A stretch of 64,000 nt of DNA from Kumtagia ephedrae (GTDB lineage: Bacteria > Pseudomonadota > Alphaproteobacteria > Rhizobiales > Rhizobiaceae). The stretch spans positions 1-64,000 of the forward strand of contig NZ_PXYK01000023.1 in NCBI RefSeq assembly GCF_003012745.1, given 5' to 3'. Positions 19,302 through 27,954 of the stretch are shown here, piece after piece. The position numbers and the translations under genes were made by a program. A model generated the notes under the pieces. The model saw only the letters and a list, made by a program, of their open reading frames with translations, ran no database searches and was not told the origin of the DNA. Within the stretch, counting starts at the first letter, position 1; each line of letters starts with the position of its first letter.

Positions 19302-19955
19302 ATGACCCACCAAAACCCGGCAGCAGGTAAGGCAGGTACAGACAAGCAGTCGCGGGCAGTCGCCGCGCAATCGGATCCGACGTCCATAACGCGACGAACT
19401 GTCCTGCAGATCGCTGGTAGTGCCGTTTCGCTTGCCGCAGTCACACCAGCGGCGGCCCAGGCAGTCACTACCCAACCTTCGATGGAAACGGCCGCCCGGC
19501 CGGTTCGCCTTCTCGTCAACGGCAATGCTAGGGAATTGCCTCTCGATCCCAGGCAGTCGCTGCTGGACGTCTTGCGCGAGACGCTTGACCTCACCGGCAC
19601 CAAGAAGGGCTGCAACCAGGGTGCCTGCGGCGCCTGCACTGTCCTTGTCAACGGCAAGCGGATCGTCTCGTGCCTGACGCTGGCATCCCTGCATGATGGC
19701 GCACATATCGAGACGATTGAAGGGCTGTCGAAGGACGGCGAACTTCATCCTCTCCAGCAAGCGTTCATCGACCACGAGGGACTGCAGTGCGGCTTCTGCA
19801 CGTCGGGTCAAATCATGTCGGGTATCGGCTGTATTTCGGAAGGCCACGCCGGCTCGCCCGAAGAGATCAGGTTCTGGATGAGCGGCAACATCTGCCGCTG
19901 CGGCGCCTATCCTGGGATTGTTGCGGCCGTGGCGGATACGGCGCAAAGGAGCTGA
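19302..19955 (+). CDS. paoA: Periplasmic aldehyde oxidoreductase, 2Fe-2S subunit
   Basis: A 217-residue small subunit of a xanthine-oxidase-family molybdoenzyme. A twin-arginine signal is visible (TRRTVLQIAG, Arg31-Arg32, followed by a hydrophobic stretch to about residue 52), so the assembled complex is exported folded to the periplasm. The first 2Fe-2S cluster motif is GCNQGACGACTVLVNG plus a later Cys in SCL. The second is CGFCTSGQ with CRCGAY. Genes for the FAD and molybdenum subunits follow at once, as in paoABC (yagTSR) of E. coli, where the enzyme oxidises aldehydes to acids. Start supported by AAGGAGG. Confidence 0.92.
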   Translation: MTHQNPAAGKAGTDKQSRAVAAQSDPTSITRRTVLQIAGSAVSLAAVTPAAAQAVTTQPSMETAARPVRLLVNGNARELPLDPRQSLLDVLRETLDLTGTKKGCNQGACGACTVLVNGKRIVSCLTLASLHDGAHIETIEGLSKDGELHPLQQAFIDHEGLQCGFCTSGQIMSGIGCISEGHAGSPEEIRFWMSGNICRCGAYPGIVAAVADTAQRS

Positions 19956-19958
19956 CCC

Positions 19959-20936
19959 ATGTTTCCCTTTACGCTCGAGAAGGCAACTAGCACCCAAGCC
20001 GCTATTGCGGCTGGCGCGGAGGGCGCCCGCTACATCGCAGGCGGCACGACGCTTGTGGATTTGATGCGCGACGAAGTCGAACGGCCTGAACGGCTTGTTG
20101 ACATCAACAAGCTTCCGCTGGGCGGCATCAGGGTTGATGGCGAGGAAATCGTAATCGGAGCGCTGGCGCGTATGGCCGAAGTAGCCGCCGACGAGAACGT
20201 CCAACGGTTGCAGCCGCTGATCGCAGAGAGCTTGATCGAAGGCGCCTCTCCGCAGTTGCGCAACATGGCGTCAATGGGCGGCAACCTGCTGCAGCGGGTA
20301 CGCTGTCCGTATTTCCGGATGCTTGATGCCGCATGCAACAAGCGGGCGCCAAGCTCAGGCTGCTCTGCCATCGAGGGACGGAACGCGGGTCATGCGATCC
20401 TCGGGACGAGCAAGGCTTGCGCAGCGACGCACCCCTCCGATGTCGCCGTCGCACTCGTCGCTCTCGACGCCACCATGCGCGTGCAAGGCCCCCGAGGGGA
20501 GCGAAGCTTTCCGGTAGAAGATCTCTTCCGGTTGCCGGCTGACACGCCGCACCTCGAACACACACTGCTGCCAGGCGAGCTGATTGTGGAAATCCGAGTG
20601 CCGGGCGGAGCCCACACGCGTAGGGCTCGGTACCTCAAGGTTCGCGACAGAGCATCCTACGAATTCGCACTGGTATCAGCCGCTGCCGCGCTGAGTATCA
20701 TGGATGGCGTCGTTCGCGAGGCGCGCATCGCGGCGGGCGGTGTCGGAACGCGTCCCTGGCGGTTGCGGGCCTGCGAAGCAGCGCTCGCCGGCAGAAAGCT
20801 GAGCAGAGCCGCATTCGAAGAAGCTGCGCGACTCGCCACCGAAGGAGCCCGGCCACTGCACCATAATGGCTTCAAGGTCGAACTGTTGCCACGGACGATT
20901 GTCCGGGCGCTCGAGATGGCAGGAGAGGTCGCATGA
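19959..20936 (+). CDS. paoB: Periplasmic aldehyde oxidoreductase, FAD subunit
   Basis: A 325-residue FAD-binding subunit. The flavin-binding segment YIAGGTTLVDLM is near residue 30 and NMASMGGNLLQRVRCPYFR near 110. The PaoB-specific cysteine-rich insert follows (CPYFR..AACNKRAPSSGCSAI), which in E. coli PaoB carries an extra 4Fe-4S cluster. ACAATHPSDVAVALVALDA is also characteristic. It starts 3 bp after the paoA stop and overlaps paoC by 4 bp (ATGA at 20933-20936), indicating one coupled transcript. It has no signal peptide, so it would be exported with PaoA. Confidence 0.92.
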   Translation: MFPFTLEKATSTQAAIAAGAEGARYIAGGTTLVDLMRDEVERPERLVDINKLPLGGIRVDGEEIVIGALARMAEVAADENVQRLQPLIAESLIEGASPQLRNMASMGGNLLQRVRCPYFRMLDAACNKRAPSSGCSAIEGRNAGHAILGTSKACAATHPSDVAVALVALDATMRVQGPRGERSFPVEDLFRLPADTPHLEHTLLPGELIVEIRVPGGAHTRRARYLKVRDRASYEFALVSAAAALSIMDGVVREARIAAGGVGTRPWRLRACEAALAGRKLSRAAFEEAARLATEGARPLHHNGFKVELLPRTIVRALEMAGEVA

Positions 20937-23143
20937 ACGTTATTGTTGGAAAGCCACTCACGCGGGTTGATGGCCGCGCCAAGGTCACGGGCGGAGCCCA
21001 GTACGCAGCGGACTTCAACCAGCCAGGCCAACTCTACGCTGTCATCGTCAGCGCGACCGTCGGCCTTGGCCGGGTGTCTGAAATCCGAAGCGCCAATATC
21101 GAGGCCATGCCCGGCGTTGCCGCCGTGATCACGCACAGCAACGCGCCTAAGCTGCCCTATCTGCTGCATAAGGGTGTCATTGATCCGGCGGTCGGCGAGC
21201 GCCTTCATGTGCTTCAGGACGACGCGGTGCGTTTTTTCGGCCAGCCGGTCGCAATCGTCGTTGCGGATTCCCTCGATCATGCCGAGCATGCCGCGGCGGC
21301 GTTGCGCATTATCTATGACGCCCGCCGGCCGGTGGTTGACCATGCGGATCCGGACGTCGCCAGGATCATTCCGGATGCGGCCGGCGCTGACCGATCGCGG
21401 GGAGATGCCGATGCCGCGGTGGCAGAGGCGGCCGTCACGGTCGATGAGCACTACGACATGGCCCGCGAAAACCACAATCCCATGGAGCCGCACGCGACGA
21501 TCGCGGCCTGGAACGGCGACCGGCTGACCCTTTGGAGCAAGAGCCAGTTCCTAATGAACGAGCAGGCTGAGATCGCCGCGATCTTCGGCCTGCCGGCCGA
21601 AAGTGTCGAGGTGATCTGCCCCTTTATCGGGGGAGCCTTCGGCACGAGTCTCAGGACATGGCCGCATGTGACTTTGGCAGCGCTGGCCGCCAAGCATGTT
21701 CAGCGGCCCGTCAAGCTCGTGCTAACGCGCAAGCAGATGTTCTTCACCACCGGCCATCGGCCGCGCTCGCTCCAGAGGGTCGCGCTCGGCGCGACGCAGG
21801 AGGGCAAGCTTACAGGTGTGATCCACGAGGGTACGGGAGAAACAAGCCGCTACGAGCAGTTCACGGAGGCCCTGACCGCCGTTACCGACTACCTCTATTC
21901 ATGCCCGAACGTGCGCACGCAGTATCGGCTGGCGCCGCTCGACACGGGGACTCCCAACCATATGCGCGGCCCGGGCGAGGCAAGCGGCATCTTCGCGCTC
22001 GAAAGCGCCCTGGACGAACTGTCCTACAAACTCGGCATTGATCCTATCGAGCTGCGGCGCCGCAACGAGCCCCAGATCGACGAAGCCGAGAACAAGCCGT
22101 TTTCAAGCCGCTCCCTGATCCATTGCTACGAACTGGGCGCCGAACGCTTTGGATGGTCTCGCAAGACGCCAGAACCACGCTCGATGCGCGACGGACGCCT
22201 GCTGATCGGCATGGGCACGGCGACCGCGACCTATCCGGCGTTCCATGCGCCGTCGAATGCTCGGGTTCGACTGCTTGCCGACGGTACCGCCGAGGTCGAG
22301 GCGGCTGCGAGCGACATGGGACCCGGTACCTACACGTCGATGACGCAGGTTGCGGCCGAATTCCTGGGGCTGCAGCCGGCGCAGGTGCGGTTCAGACTCG
22401 GCACGACGGACTTTCCGCCGACGCCTTCGCATGGCGGCTCCTGGACGATGACTTCGGTGGGGTCCGCTATTCGGGCGGCCTGCCTGGAAGCGCAATTTCA
22501 GGCTGCCAAGCGCGCGATAGCCGATAACGGCTCGCCGGTCTTCGGAGCGTCGATCGATACGATCGAATGGGCGGAAGGGCGCTTGCGCCGACGGGCAGAT
22601 GCATCGGCTGGGCTGTCTTACCAAGAGATCCTGGCGAAGACAGGCGACCCCATCGAGGCCGAAGGCTCGGCTCAGCGTGACCCGGAAGCGGCGGAACGAT
22701 ACTCGATGCATTCGTTCGGGGCTGTCTTTGCCGAAGTGTCCATAGATCCCGACGTCGGGACCATCAGGGTACGCCGTCTCGTCGGTGCCTATGGCATCGG
22801 GCGAGTGGTCAACCCGCTCCTCGCCAGGAGTCAGTGCACCGGCGGCATGATTGGCGGAATGGGAATGGCGCTGATGGAGCGGACGGTCCTGGATGCACGC
22901 GACGGCCGGCCGGTGAACGCCCACATGGCAGACTACCTTATGCCGGTGAACCTCGACGCGCCGGAGATGGAGGCTCTGTTCGTCGACGAGATCGATCCGC
23001 ACGTGAACCCCCTCGGCGTAAAAGGACTAGGCGAGATCGCGCTGGTGGGAACCGCGCCGGCAATTGCCAATGCCGTGTTCCACGCAACCGGGAAGCGCGT
23101 GCGCACACAGCCAATCAAGATCGAGGACATCCTGACTGCTTGA
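20933..23143 (+). CDS. paoC: Periplasmic aldehyde oxidoreductase, molybdenum-binding subunit
   Basis: A 736-residue catalytic subunit, full length for PaoC. Molybdopterin-cytosine-dinucleotide enzyme motifs are present: GGAFGTSLRTWPHV, PNHMRGPGEASGIFALESA, GMIGGMGMALMERT and the C-terminal GLGEIALVG containing the catalytic Glu (Glu701). The missing partner is paoD/xdhC, the chaperone that inserts the cofactor; no such gene follows here, so it must be supplied elsewhere. After the stop come 110 bp of non-coding DNA and the azoR fragment. Confidence 0.92.
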   Translation: MNVIVGKPLTRVDGRAKVTGGAQYAADFNQPGQLYAVIVSATVGLGRVSEIRSANIEAMPGVAAVITHSNAPKLPYLLHKGVIDPAVGERLHVLQDDAVRFFGQPVAIVVADSLDHAEHAAAALRIIYDARRPVVDHADPDVARIIPDAAGADRSRGDADAAVAEAAVTVDEHYDMARENHNPMEPHATIAAWNGDRLTLWSKSQFLMNEQAEIAAIFGLPAESVEVICPFIGGAFGTSLRTWPHVTLAALAAKHVQRPVKLVLTRKQMFFTTGHRPRSLQRVALGATQEGKLTGVIHEGTGETSRYEQFTEALTAVTDYLYSCPNVRTQYRLAPLDTGTPNHMRGPGEASGIFALESALDELSYKLGIDPIELRRRNEPQIDEAENKPFSSRSLIHCYELGAERFGWSRKTPEPRSMRDGRLLIGMGTATATYPAFHAPSNARVRLLADGTAEVEAAASDMGPGTYTSMTQVAAEFLGLQPAQVRFRLGTTDFPPTPSHGGSWTMTSVGSAIRAACLEAQFQAAKRAIADNGSPVFGASIDTIEWAEGRLRRRADASAGLSYQEILAKTGDPIEAEGSAQRDPEAAERYSMHSFGAVFAEVSIDPDVGTIRVRRLVGAYGIGRVVNPLLARSQCTGGMIGGMGMALMERTVLDARDGRPVNAHMADYLMPVNLDAPEMEALFVDEIDPHVNPLGVKGLGEIALVGTAPAIANAVFHATGKRVRTQPIKIEDILTA

Positions 23144-23477
23144 GCCACGCGGCACCGGTGGGTTCGGTATTGGCACTATTCGAACGAAACGACCCGGGTC
23201 TCGCCGATCCGGGGTCTATATTGCAGACGCTCCTTAGGCTTCTTGCGGCCGGCCTACGCTGCCTGGGCTACAGGCTGGCTGACGGCGTCCTCGATCTGAA
23301 GCCGGGCGGAATGAATGGCCTGCTCGCGGTACTCGGGACCGAAACCCAGCTTCTCCGCGCGAACCAAAGTCACGTCGGTAATACCGAAGAAACCAAGCAA
23401 CGTCCTCAGATGCGGCTCCTGCGAGTCCATCGTCTCGGCCGGACCCTCGCTGTAGAGCCCACCGCGCGTCAAGATCA

Positions 23478-24591
23478 TGTCCGCGCTCAGGACATATGAG
23501 ACGGGTGGGTGATCCGGTCTCGGCATATTTTGAGATACTCGTTTGGAGTTAGTCCGTCGAGGGCGCCGTGGGGTCGGTGATGGTTGTAGAGATGCTGGAA
23601 GGCATCGACGTGCTCGGCGATGCTGTCGATGTTGGTCGGCAGGTCGACGGTTGCGTAGAACTCGTATCGCCATTGCGCCGTTGCATCGCTCGACGGCGCC
23701 GTTGAGTTTTGGCGATCTCGGCGGCAGGACATAGAGGGGGATGGCTTTGGCGGCGCAGGCAGTCTCGAACTCGGCCATGAACTCGGAGCCGCCGTCGATC
23801 TGGATGGCCTTGACGGGCCAGGGCATCTCGGCGGTTACCTTGTCGAGGAAGTCGGCGGCGTTCTTGGCGGTGGCGCTGCGATAGGGCTTGGCGACGGTCC
23901 ACTTGGCATGGACGTCATAGGCGTCGAAGTGCTTGACGGCGAGATTGGGGGCCAGCGACACCGTCAGCGTGTCGATCTGGACGATGTCGCCGGGTCTTTC
24001 GAAGACCACGTCTTTCGGCTTGCGGACGGCGTGGGGCCGGGCTTTGGCAGCGCATTTGCGGCCGATCTTACGGATCAGCTGCGGAACCGGCGTGACCCGG
24101 CCGCGCTCGACCAGGCTCTTGAGGATGCGGCCGACCGTGGCGTTGGAGACGACCTGGCCTGCCTTGCGCAACAGCGGACCGAGCTTGTCCTTGCCCCAGA
24201 ACGGAAAATCGCATCTCAGCCGCTCGACCTCGGCGCGCAGTTCCCGGCTCCAGCCGTTGGCGCGCATCCGGTGCGGCCGCCGGCTCTTCGGCGCCGGTTG
24301 CGCCTCCCAGCGATACAGCGTCGAGCGCGGCACCGCATGCGCCGCCTGATCGGCACTCAGCCCATCCTTCATCGCGCGCCGCCATCGCGCCACCGCGTCG
24401 CGTCTTCTCGTCGCTTCGATAGTTGAGGTCTGCGCGCCGAGAAGACGCGACGCCCGGCCAGCATTGCGTATAACATGGCCGGGCAGGCCAAAAACCTGCA
24501 TGGGGTTCTCCTGGGATTCGAGCTTCGCAACCCGAGTTACGGAGAACCCCTCCCTCAATGCAAGAATCTCATATCTGTCTGAGCGTGGTCA
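23478..24591 (-). mobile_element. IS481-like insertion sequence, 1114 bp
   Basis: Terminal repeats are imperfect: TGTCCGCGCTCAGGACATAT at the left end and TGACCACGCTCAGACAGATA read inward from the right. The target GATCA is duplicated at 23473-23477 and 24592-24596. Inside is one transposase gene reading leftward, whose stop (23487) lies only 9 bp from the left end. The target gene is azoR. Confidence 0.75.
23487..24501 (-). pseudogene. IS481-like transposase with one frameshift
   Basis: From ATG 24501 (AGGAG upstream) the protein starts MQVFGLPGHVIRNAGRASRL. It has a helix-turn-helix region (DGLSADQAAHAVPRSTLYRW) and an rve integrase core with Asp in DIVQIDTLTV, Asp in AIQIDGGSEF and Glu in LNGAVERCNGA. 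At about 23672 the sense moves to the next frame, WRYEFYATVDLPTN, ending HNHRPHGALDGLTP-type codons and a stop at 23487. One extra base accounts for the break. The rest of the element is intact, so a sequencing error is possible. Confidence 0.75.
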
Positions 24592-24720
<129 letters not shown>

Positions 24721-24729
24721 TTACTCGGG

Positions 24730-25037
24730 CATGGTGTCGTCTGACTGGAAACTGCGGGCAGGGAACGCATCGTCGCGGTCAGACCAAACGGCCGTCTGCG
24801 ATCGGACAGCGGCGAGGCATTGATGCAGTGGGCCGTGGCCGGGCTTGGTATCGCTAACACGCCGTCATTTCTGATCGGAAATGAACTTGAGGACGGACGC
24901 CTTGAAATTATCTCCACGAATACTCAGCATCCGATGTCGGCGTCTATGTTGTGCGCCCGCCGGGGACCGCAGTGCCGGCAAAAGTTCGTACGCTGATCGA
25001 CAACCTAATAAGATACTTTCAGGCCGAGCAGCTCTGA
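24730..25037 (+). pseudogene. LysR-type regulator, C-terminal relic
   Basis: Codons from about 24766 read RIVAVRPNGRLRSDSGEAL, then MQWAVAGLGIANTPSFLIG and ELEDGRLEII, the typical end of a LysR effector domain. Near 24930 the sense continues in another frame as VGVYVVRPPGTAVPAKVRTL, ending FQAEQL at 25037. The DNA-binding half is absent. Orientation away from azoR fits a former divergent LysR-azoR pair with the intervening DNA deleted. Confidence 0.6.
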
Positions 25038-25374
25038 GCGTCAACGAGCAGGCAATCGGTTAGAACTAGACATCGCCGAGTTATCCCTGCTGTGTGCAAG
25101 GCGACCCTGCAGCTGATCCTGCGCCGACGGGATTGCAAGGGGTCTGGGCGACCAAAGCTGATCGCAAAACCCGCTTCATCAGCGACTTCACGCCGAACCT
25201 AATCATGGACTATCTCTGCAGCTACACCGAGGCCTTCGCGGTCGCCCATATATTCACTGTGCGCTTAAGAGGATCCCCCTCTATTCGGTGCTGGTGTGCA
25301 AACCCATCGAGGGGCGGCAACCGAGAAGGTAGCGATGACGCGGGATTGCCGGGGCAACCCGCGTCCGTCATCGA
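25038..25374. other. Intergenic, degenerate DNA
   Basis: A plus-strand frame from 25094 reads GLQGVWATKADRKTRF and IMDYLCSYTEAFAVAH but has no recognisable family and no ribosome-binding site. It may be old mobile-element debris. No other feature was noted before the DUF1236 stop. Confidence 0.3.
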
Positions 25375-26070
25375 TCACACCACGAGAACGTAAACGATTC
25401 TGTGGGAGTCCGGCTCGACGATGATGATGCGTCCGTCCGCCAGCACAAAGTATTCATAGCCACGATAGTCAGGCACAATCTCGATGATGCGCGGGGGCAG
25501 TGGCCGCAATTCGACAGTTGTCGGAACCGCGACGCCGACATTCACCTCGAAGTCGACATCGATCGGCTTGACGTCCGCCTGTCGGATTGCGTTTCGGATT
25601 TCGACCTTCTGCTCGCTTGATATGTCGATACTTCCGGTCGTCTCAGTAGATGGCTTATCCTCCGAAGCCTGATTCTGCTCGGTTTGGCCAGGGGTGGTCT
25701 CGGTAGCGGTTTTGGTGGTTGCATTTGGGGGCTGCTCCGAAGTGCCTGTTCCCTCGGCTTCGGCGCTGCCGGGTGTAGAGTCCCGTTTGACTTGTCCGGG
25801 CGCGGCTTCCTTTGCCGTCTCCGCTTCACCCGGCTGTTGCTGTTCACCAGGCGCTGCTCCGCTTGCAGCTTGGCTATCGCGGGACTGCTGGATTTGCACG
25901 GGTGCGTCACCCTTGGCGGAAGGCTTTGTTTCCGTCGAACCCTTTGCCTTGCCAGCATCCTTCATGATCGGCGGCTGCGTCGAACTCTCTTGCGCCAGCG
26001 CAATTGTGCTCACGAGCGCTGAGGTCGCCAGAAGAGCTGCGGCCACGCCGCACTTGTTGAAGCGTTTCAT
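25375..26070 (-). CDS. DUF1236 exported protein, long form
   Basis: 231 residues from ATG 26070 (GGGAG before it). The N-terminus MKRFNKCGVAAALLATSALV ends in a signal-peptidase-like site after LAQA/ALAQ, so export to the periplasm is expected. A long low-complexity middle (about 30-145) is rich in Thr, Glu, Gln, Ser and Pro. The C-terminal DUF1236 domain has VEIRNAIRQADVKPIDVDFE, VPTTVELRPLPPRIIEI and DGRIIIVEPDSHRIVYV. The family is common and multi-copy in Rhizobiales and its role is unknown. The next gene upstream (26118-26414) is a short form of the same domain, so the two look like a tandem pair. Confidence 0.85.
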   Translation of the reverse strand: MKRFNKCGVAAALLATSALVSTIALAQESSTQPPIMKDAGKAKGSTETKPSAKGDAPVQIQQSRDSQAASGAAPGEQQQPGEAETAKEAAPGQVKRDSTPGSAEAEGTGTSEQPPNATTKTATETTPGQTEQNQASEDKPSTETTGSIDISSEQKVEIRNAIRQADVKPIDVDFEVNVGVAVPTTVELRPLPPRIIEIVPDYRGYEYFVLADGRIIIVEPDSHRIVYVLVV

Positions 26071-26117
26071 CGGTTGCTTTCTCCCTTGACCAGATTGTCG
26101 TGCTGGCGGCCGGTCGC

Positions 26118-26414
26118 TCACATGATGTGGACGATCTTCCGCGTCTCCGGTTCCACGAGCACGGTCTTTCCGTCGACGACGACGTAGCGATATTTCACAT
26201 CCGCCTCCTCGATTGCGTGGAGTTCGACCGATTCGGGCAGCGTGGCGCCGACGGCGATTTCGACCCCAGTTACATCGGCGGGAGCGACCTTGTGCTTAGT
26301 CACATACTCGCGGATGACCGTTTCTTGTTCCGGCGAGACCACGATATCTTGGGCAAATGCGCTGCCTGAAAGCAGCATTGCCAGGGTAGTGGCAACAAAG
26401 GCATGGCGCGTCAT
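26118..26414 (-). CDS. DUF1236 exported protein, short form
   Basis: 98 residues from ATG 26414 (GGAAGAAGCC before it). The signal peptide MTRHAFVATTLAMLLSGSAFA ends in an AFA cleavage motif. The mature part is one DUF1236 domain: SPEQETVIREYVTKHKV, VEIAVGATLPESVELHAI and DGKTVLVEPETRKIVHIM. It is 47 bp upstream of the long DUF1236 gene in the same orientation, probably one transcript arising from tandem duplication. Confidence 0.85.
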   Translation of the reverse strand: MTRHAFVATTLAMLLSGSAFAQDIVVSPEQETVIREYVTKHKVAPADVTGVEIAVGATLPESVELHAIEEADVKYRYVVVDGKTVLVEPETRKIVHIM

Positions 26415-26685
26415 GGCTTCTTCCTTTCGTGTTAAGGACGGGCTTTCTGAACTCCCACTGTTGGAAGTCACTGCCCAACACTGCGTGCTCGGCGACGTTC
26501 CAGTTGTGCGACTTCATACCGAGCGCGTGGGGCCAATTGCCCTTAGCCCGATAAGACCTTGGACCTACAAGGGCATGGCAAAGGGCCTTCGTTAGCTAAA
26601 GAACGGAACAGATGCTGGAGGCTCTCGCTTTCCGACACGAGCGCCAGCCAAGACAGTGCTTTCATGACCGACAAAGGAGAGCGAG

Positions 26686-26778
26686 ATGGAAAAAAGCGTC
26701 TATCAGGCCCGGTGGCTGCTGACGCCGGTTTTCAGTATCGCGCTCGCATTCGTCGCCATGGGTGTTATTCTGGGCTGA
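26686..26778 (+). CDS. 30-residue membrane peptide, UPF0114-like N-terminus
   Basis: A strong ribosome-binding site (AAAGGAGA) lies before ATG 26686. The peptide MEKSVYQARWLLTPVFSIAL continues with AFVAMGVILG and stops at 26778. It has one membrane segment. The E..VYQARWLLTPVF pattern resembles the first 30 residues of YqhA/UPF0114 membrane proteins, which are about 160-190 residues long. It is therefore either a truncated relic of such a gene or a genuine small membrane protein. Confidence 0.5.
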   Translation: MEKSVYQARWLLTPVFSIALAFVAMGVILG

Positions 26779-26893
26779 TGTGTCGGCGCAGTATGGTCCC
26801 TTCCTGCGCCGTGGAAAGTCCGCCGCCCAAGGAGGGGTCAGGCGGGCTTTCCACTCCCTATATATTTGGTGTGAACCAAACTATGTTAGACAA

Positions 26894-27307
26894 ATGATTT
26901 CTCGACGTAAGTTCCTCTATGGGATTTTCGGCGCGGCCGCAGCGGGCGCCACCACGTGTCCTTACACCCTTGGTAAAACCTCCTACGGCATTCGCCTTGA
27001 ACCTGCCTTTGCTCTCGCCCAAGGCAATGGCGGAGGTGGCCAAGGCAAGGGCAAAGGCAAAGGCGGCCACGGACAGGGCGCCGGCAAGGGCAAGGGCGGT
27101 GAAAACGGCAATGGCCAGGATGGCGCCAGCGCAGCGAGCAGCAAGGGCGTGTCGATGTCGAATCCAAATGGTGGGGTCGTGCACCGGAACGGCATGCGCG
27201 AGACGATCCTAAACGGTCGCTACGAGATGCACGATGCCCAGGGCAGACGAATCATCAGCCGCGAGGCCACGCTGGCCGACTATCTGCGCATGCGATTGTC
27301 GAGGTAG
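26894..27307 (+). CDS. Tat-type exported Gly/Lys-rich protein
   Basis: 137 residues from ATG 26894. The N-terminus MISRRKFLYGIFGAAAAGAT carries a twin-arginine motif (SRRKFLYG) followed by an Ala/Gly-rich hydrophobic core. A glycine/lysine/asparagine-rich linker follows (about residues 46-90, GKGKGKGGHGQG-like). The C-terminal part is ordinary in composition (GMRETILNGRYEMHDAQGRR, EATLADYLRMRLS). Function unknown. Its 3' end overlaps the convergent response-regulator gene by 28 bp. The adjacency suggests, but does not show, that it is tied to that two-component pair. Confidence 0.65.
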   Translation: MISRRKFLYGIFGAAAAGATTCPYTLGKTSYGIRLEPAFALAQGNGGGGQGKGKGKGGHGQGAGKGKGGENGNGQDGASAASSKGVSMSNPNGGVVHRNGMRETILNGRYEMHDAQGRRIISREATLADYLRMRLSR

Positions 27308-27954
27308 GCGTCGGAATTTGTAGAGGCGCGGTACATCAAAGCAGCTTCGGTGCGGTTGCCGACCTGCAGCTTTGCCAAAATCCGTGACATGTGGTGCTTG
27401 ATGGTTTTCTCATGACGATCGAGCCGCAACGCGGCCTCCTTGTTGCTCAATCCGCAGGCCACGAGGCTCAGCACTTCCAGTTCTCGCTTGCTCAGCGTCC
27501 GGACAGGATCCGTGGCGATAGGTGAACCGGCTTTCGATAGACTTGAAAGGAGCTTCGCCGACAGGCTCGGCGAGACGTATGTTTCACCTGCTGCTACGGC
27601 GGTCAGCACTTCCGCGAGGGAGCGAGAGCCGACTCCCTTAAGAACGTAACCCTTTGCCCCGCTATTGAGGGCGGTCGCGACATCTTCGCTGGATTCCGAG
27701 ACGGTAAGCACGACAATCCGCAAGCGCGGATTTGCGCCCAGGATTTCTGTTATGGCGGCTAGACCGCCGCCTGGCATCGACAAGTCAAGCAGCATGATGT
27801 CGGGGAGTGTCTCGGCGGCGATGCGGATCGCATCGTCGCGCGAAGCGCCCTCAGCAACGAACTTAAAGCGCTCTATCTCAGCAAGACTGCGCACTACACC
27901 CTCTCGGAATAGCGGGTGGTCATCGATGACGGCTATTGAGATCGCGTCTGTCAT
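27280..27954 (-). CDS. NarL/FixJ-type response regulator
   Basis: A 224-residue cytoplasmic DNA-binding protein. The receiver domain has the acidic pair Asp11-Asp12, phospho-acceptor Asp57 in IMLLDLSMPGG, Thr/Ser in VVLTVSES and Lys in GYVLKGV. The C-terminal LuxR-type domain reads LSKRELEVLSLVACGLSNKE, then KTIKHHMSRILAKLQVGNR. The start overlaps the stop of the sensor kinase gene by 4 bp, so the pair is translationally coupled and should form one signalling system. Confidence 0.93.
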   Translation of the reverse strand: MTDAISIAVIDDHPLFREGVVRSLAEIERFKFVAEGASRDDAIRIAAETLPDIMLLDLSMPGGGLAAITEILGANPRLRIVVLTVSESSEDVATALNSGAKGYVLKGVGSRSLAEVLTAVAAGETYVSPSLSAKLLSSLSKAGSPIATDPVRTLSKRELEVLSLVACGLSNKEAALRLDRHEKTIKHHMSRILAKLQVGNRTEAALMYRASTNSDAYLDNRMRR

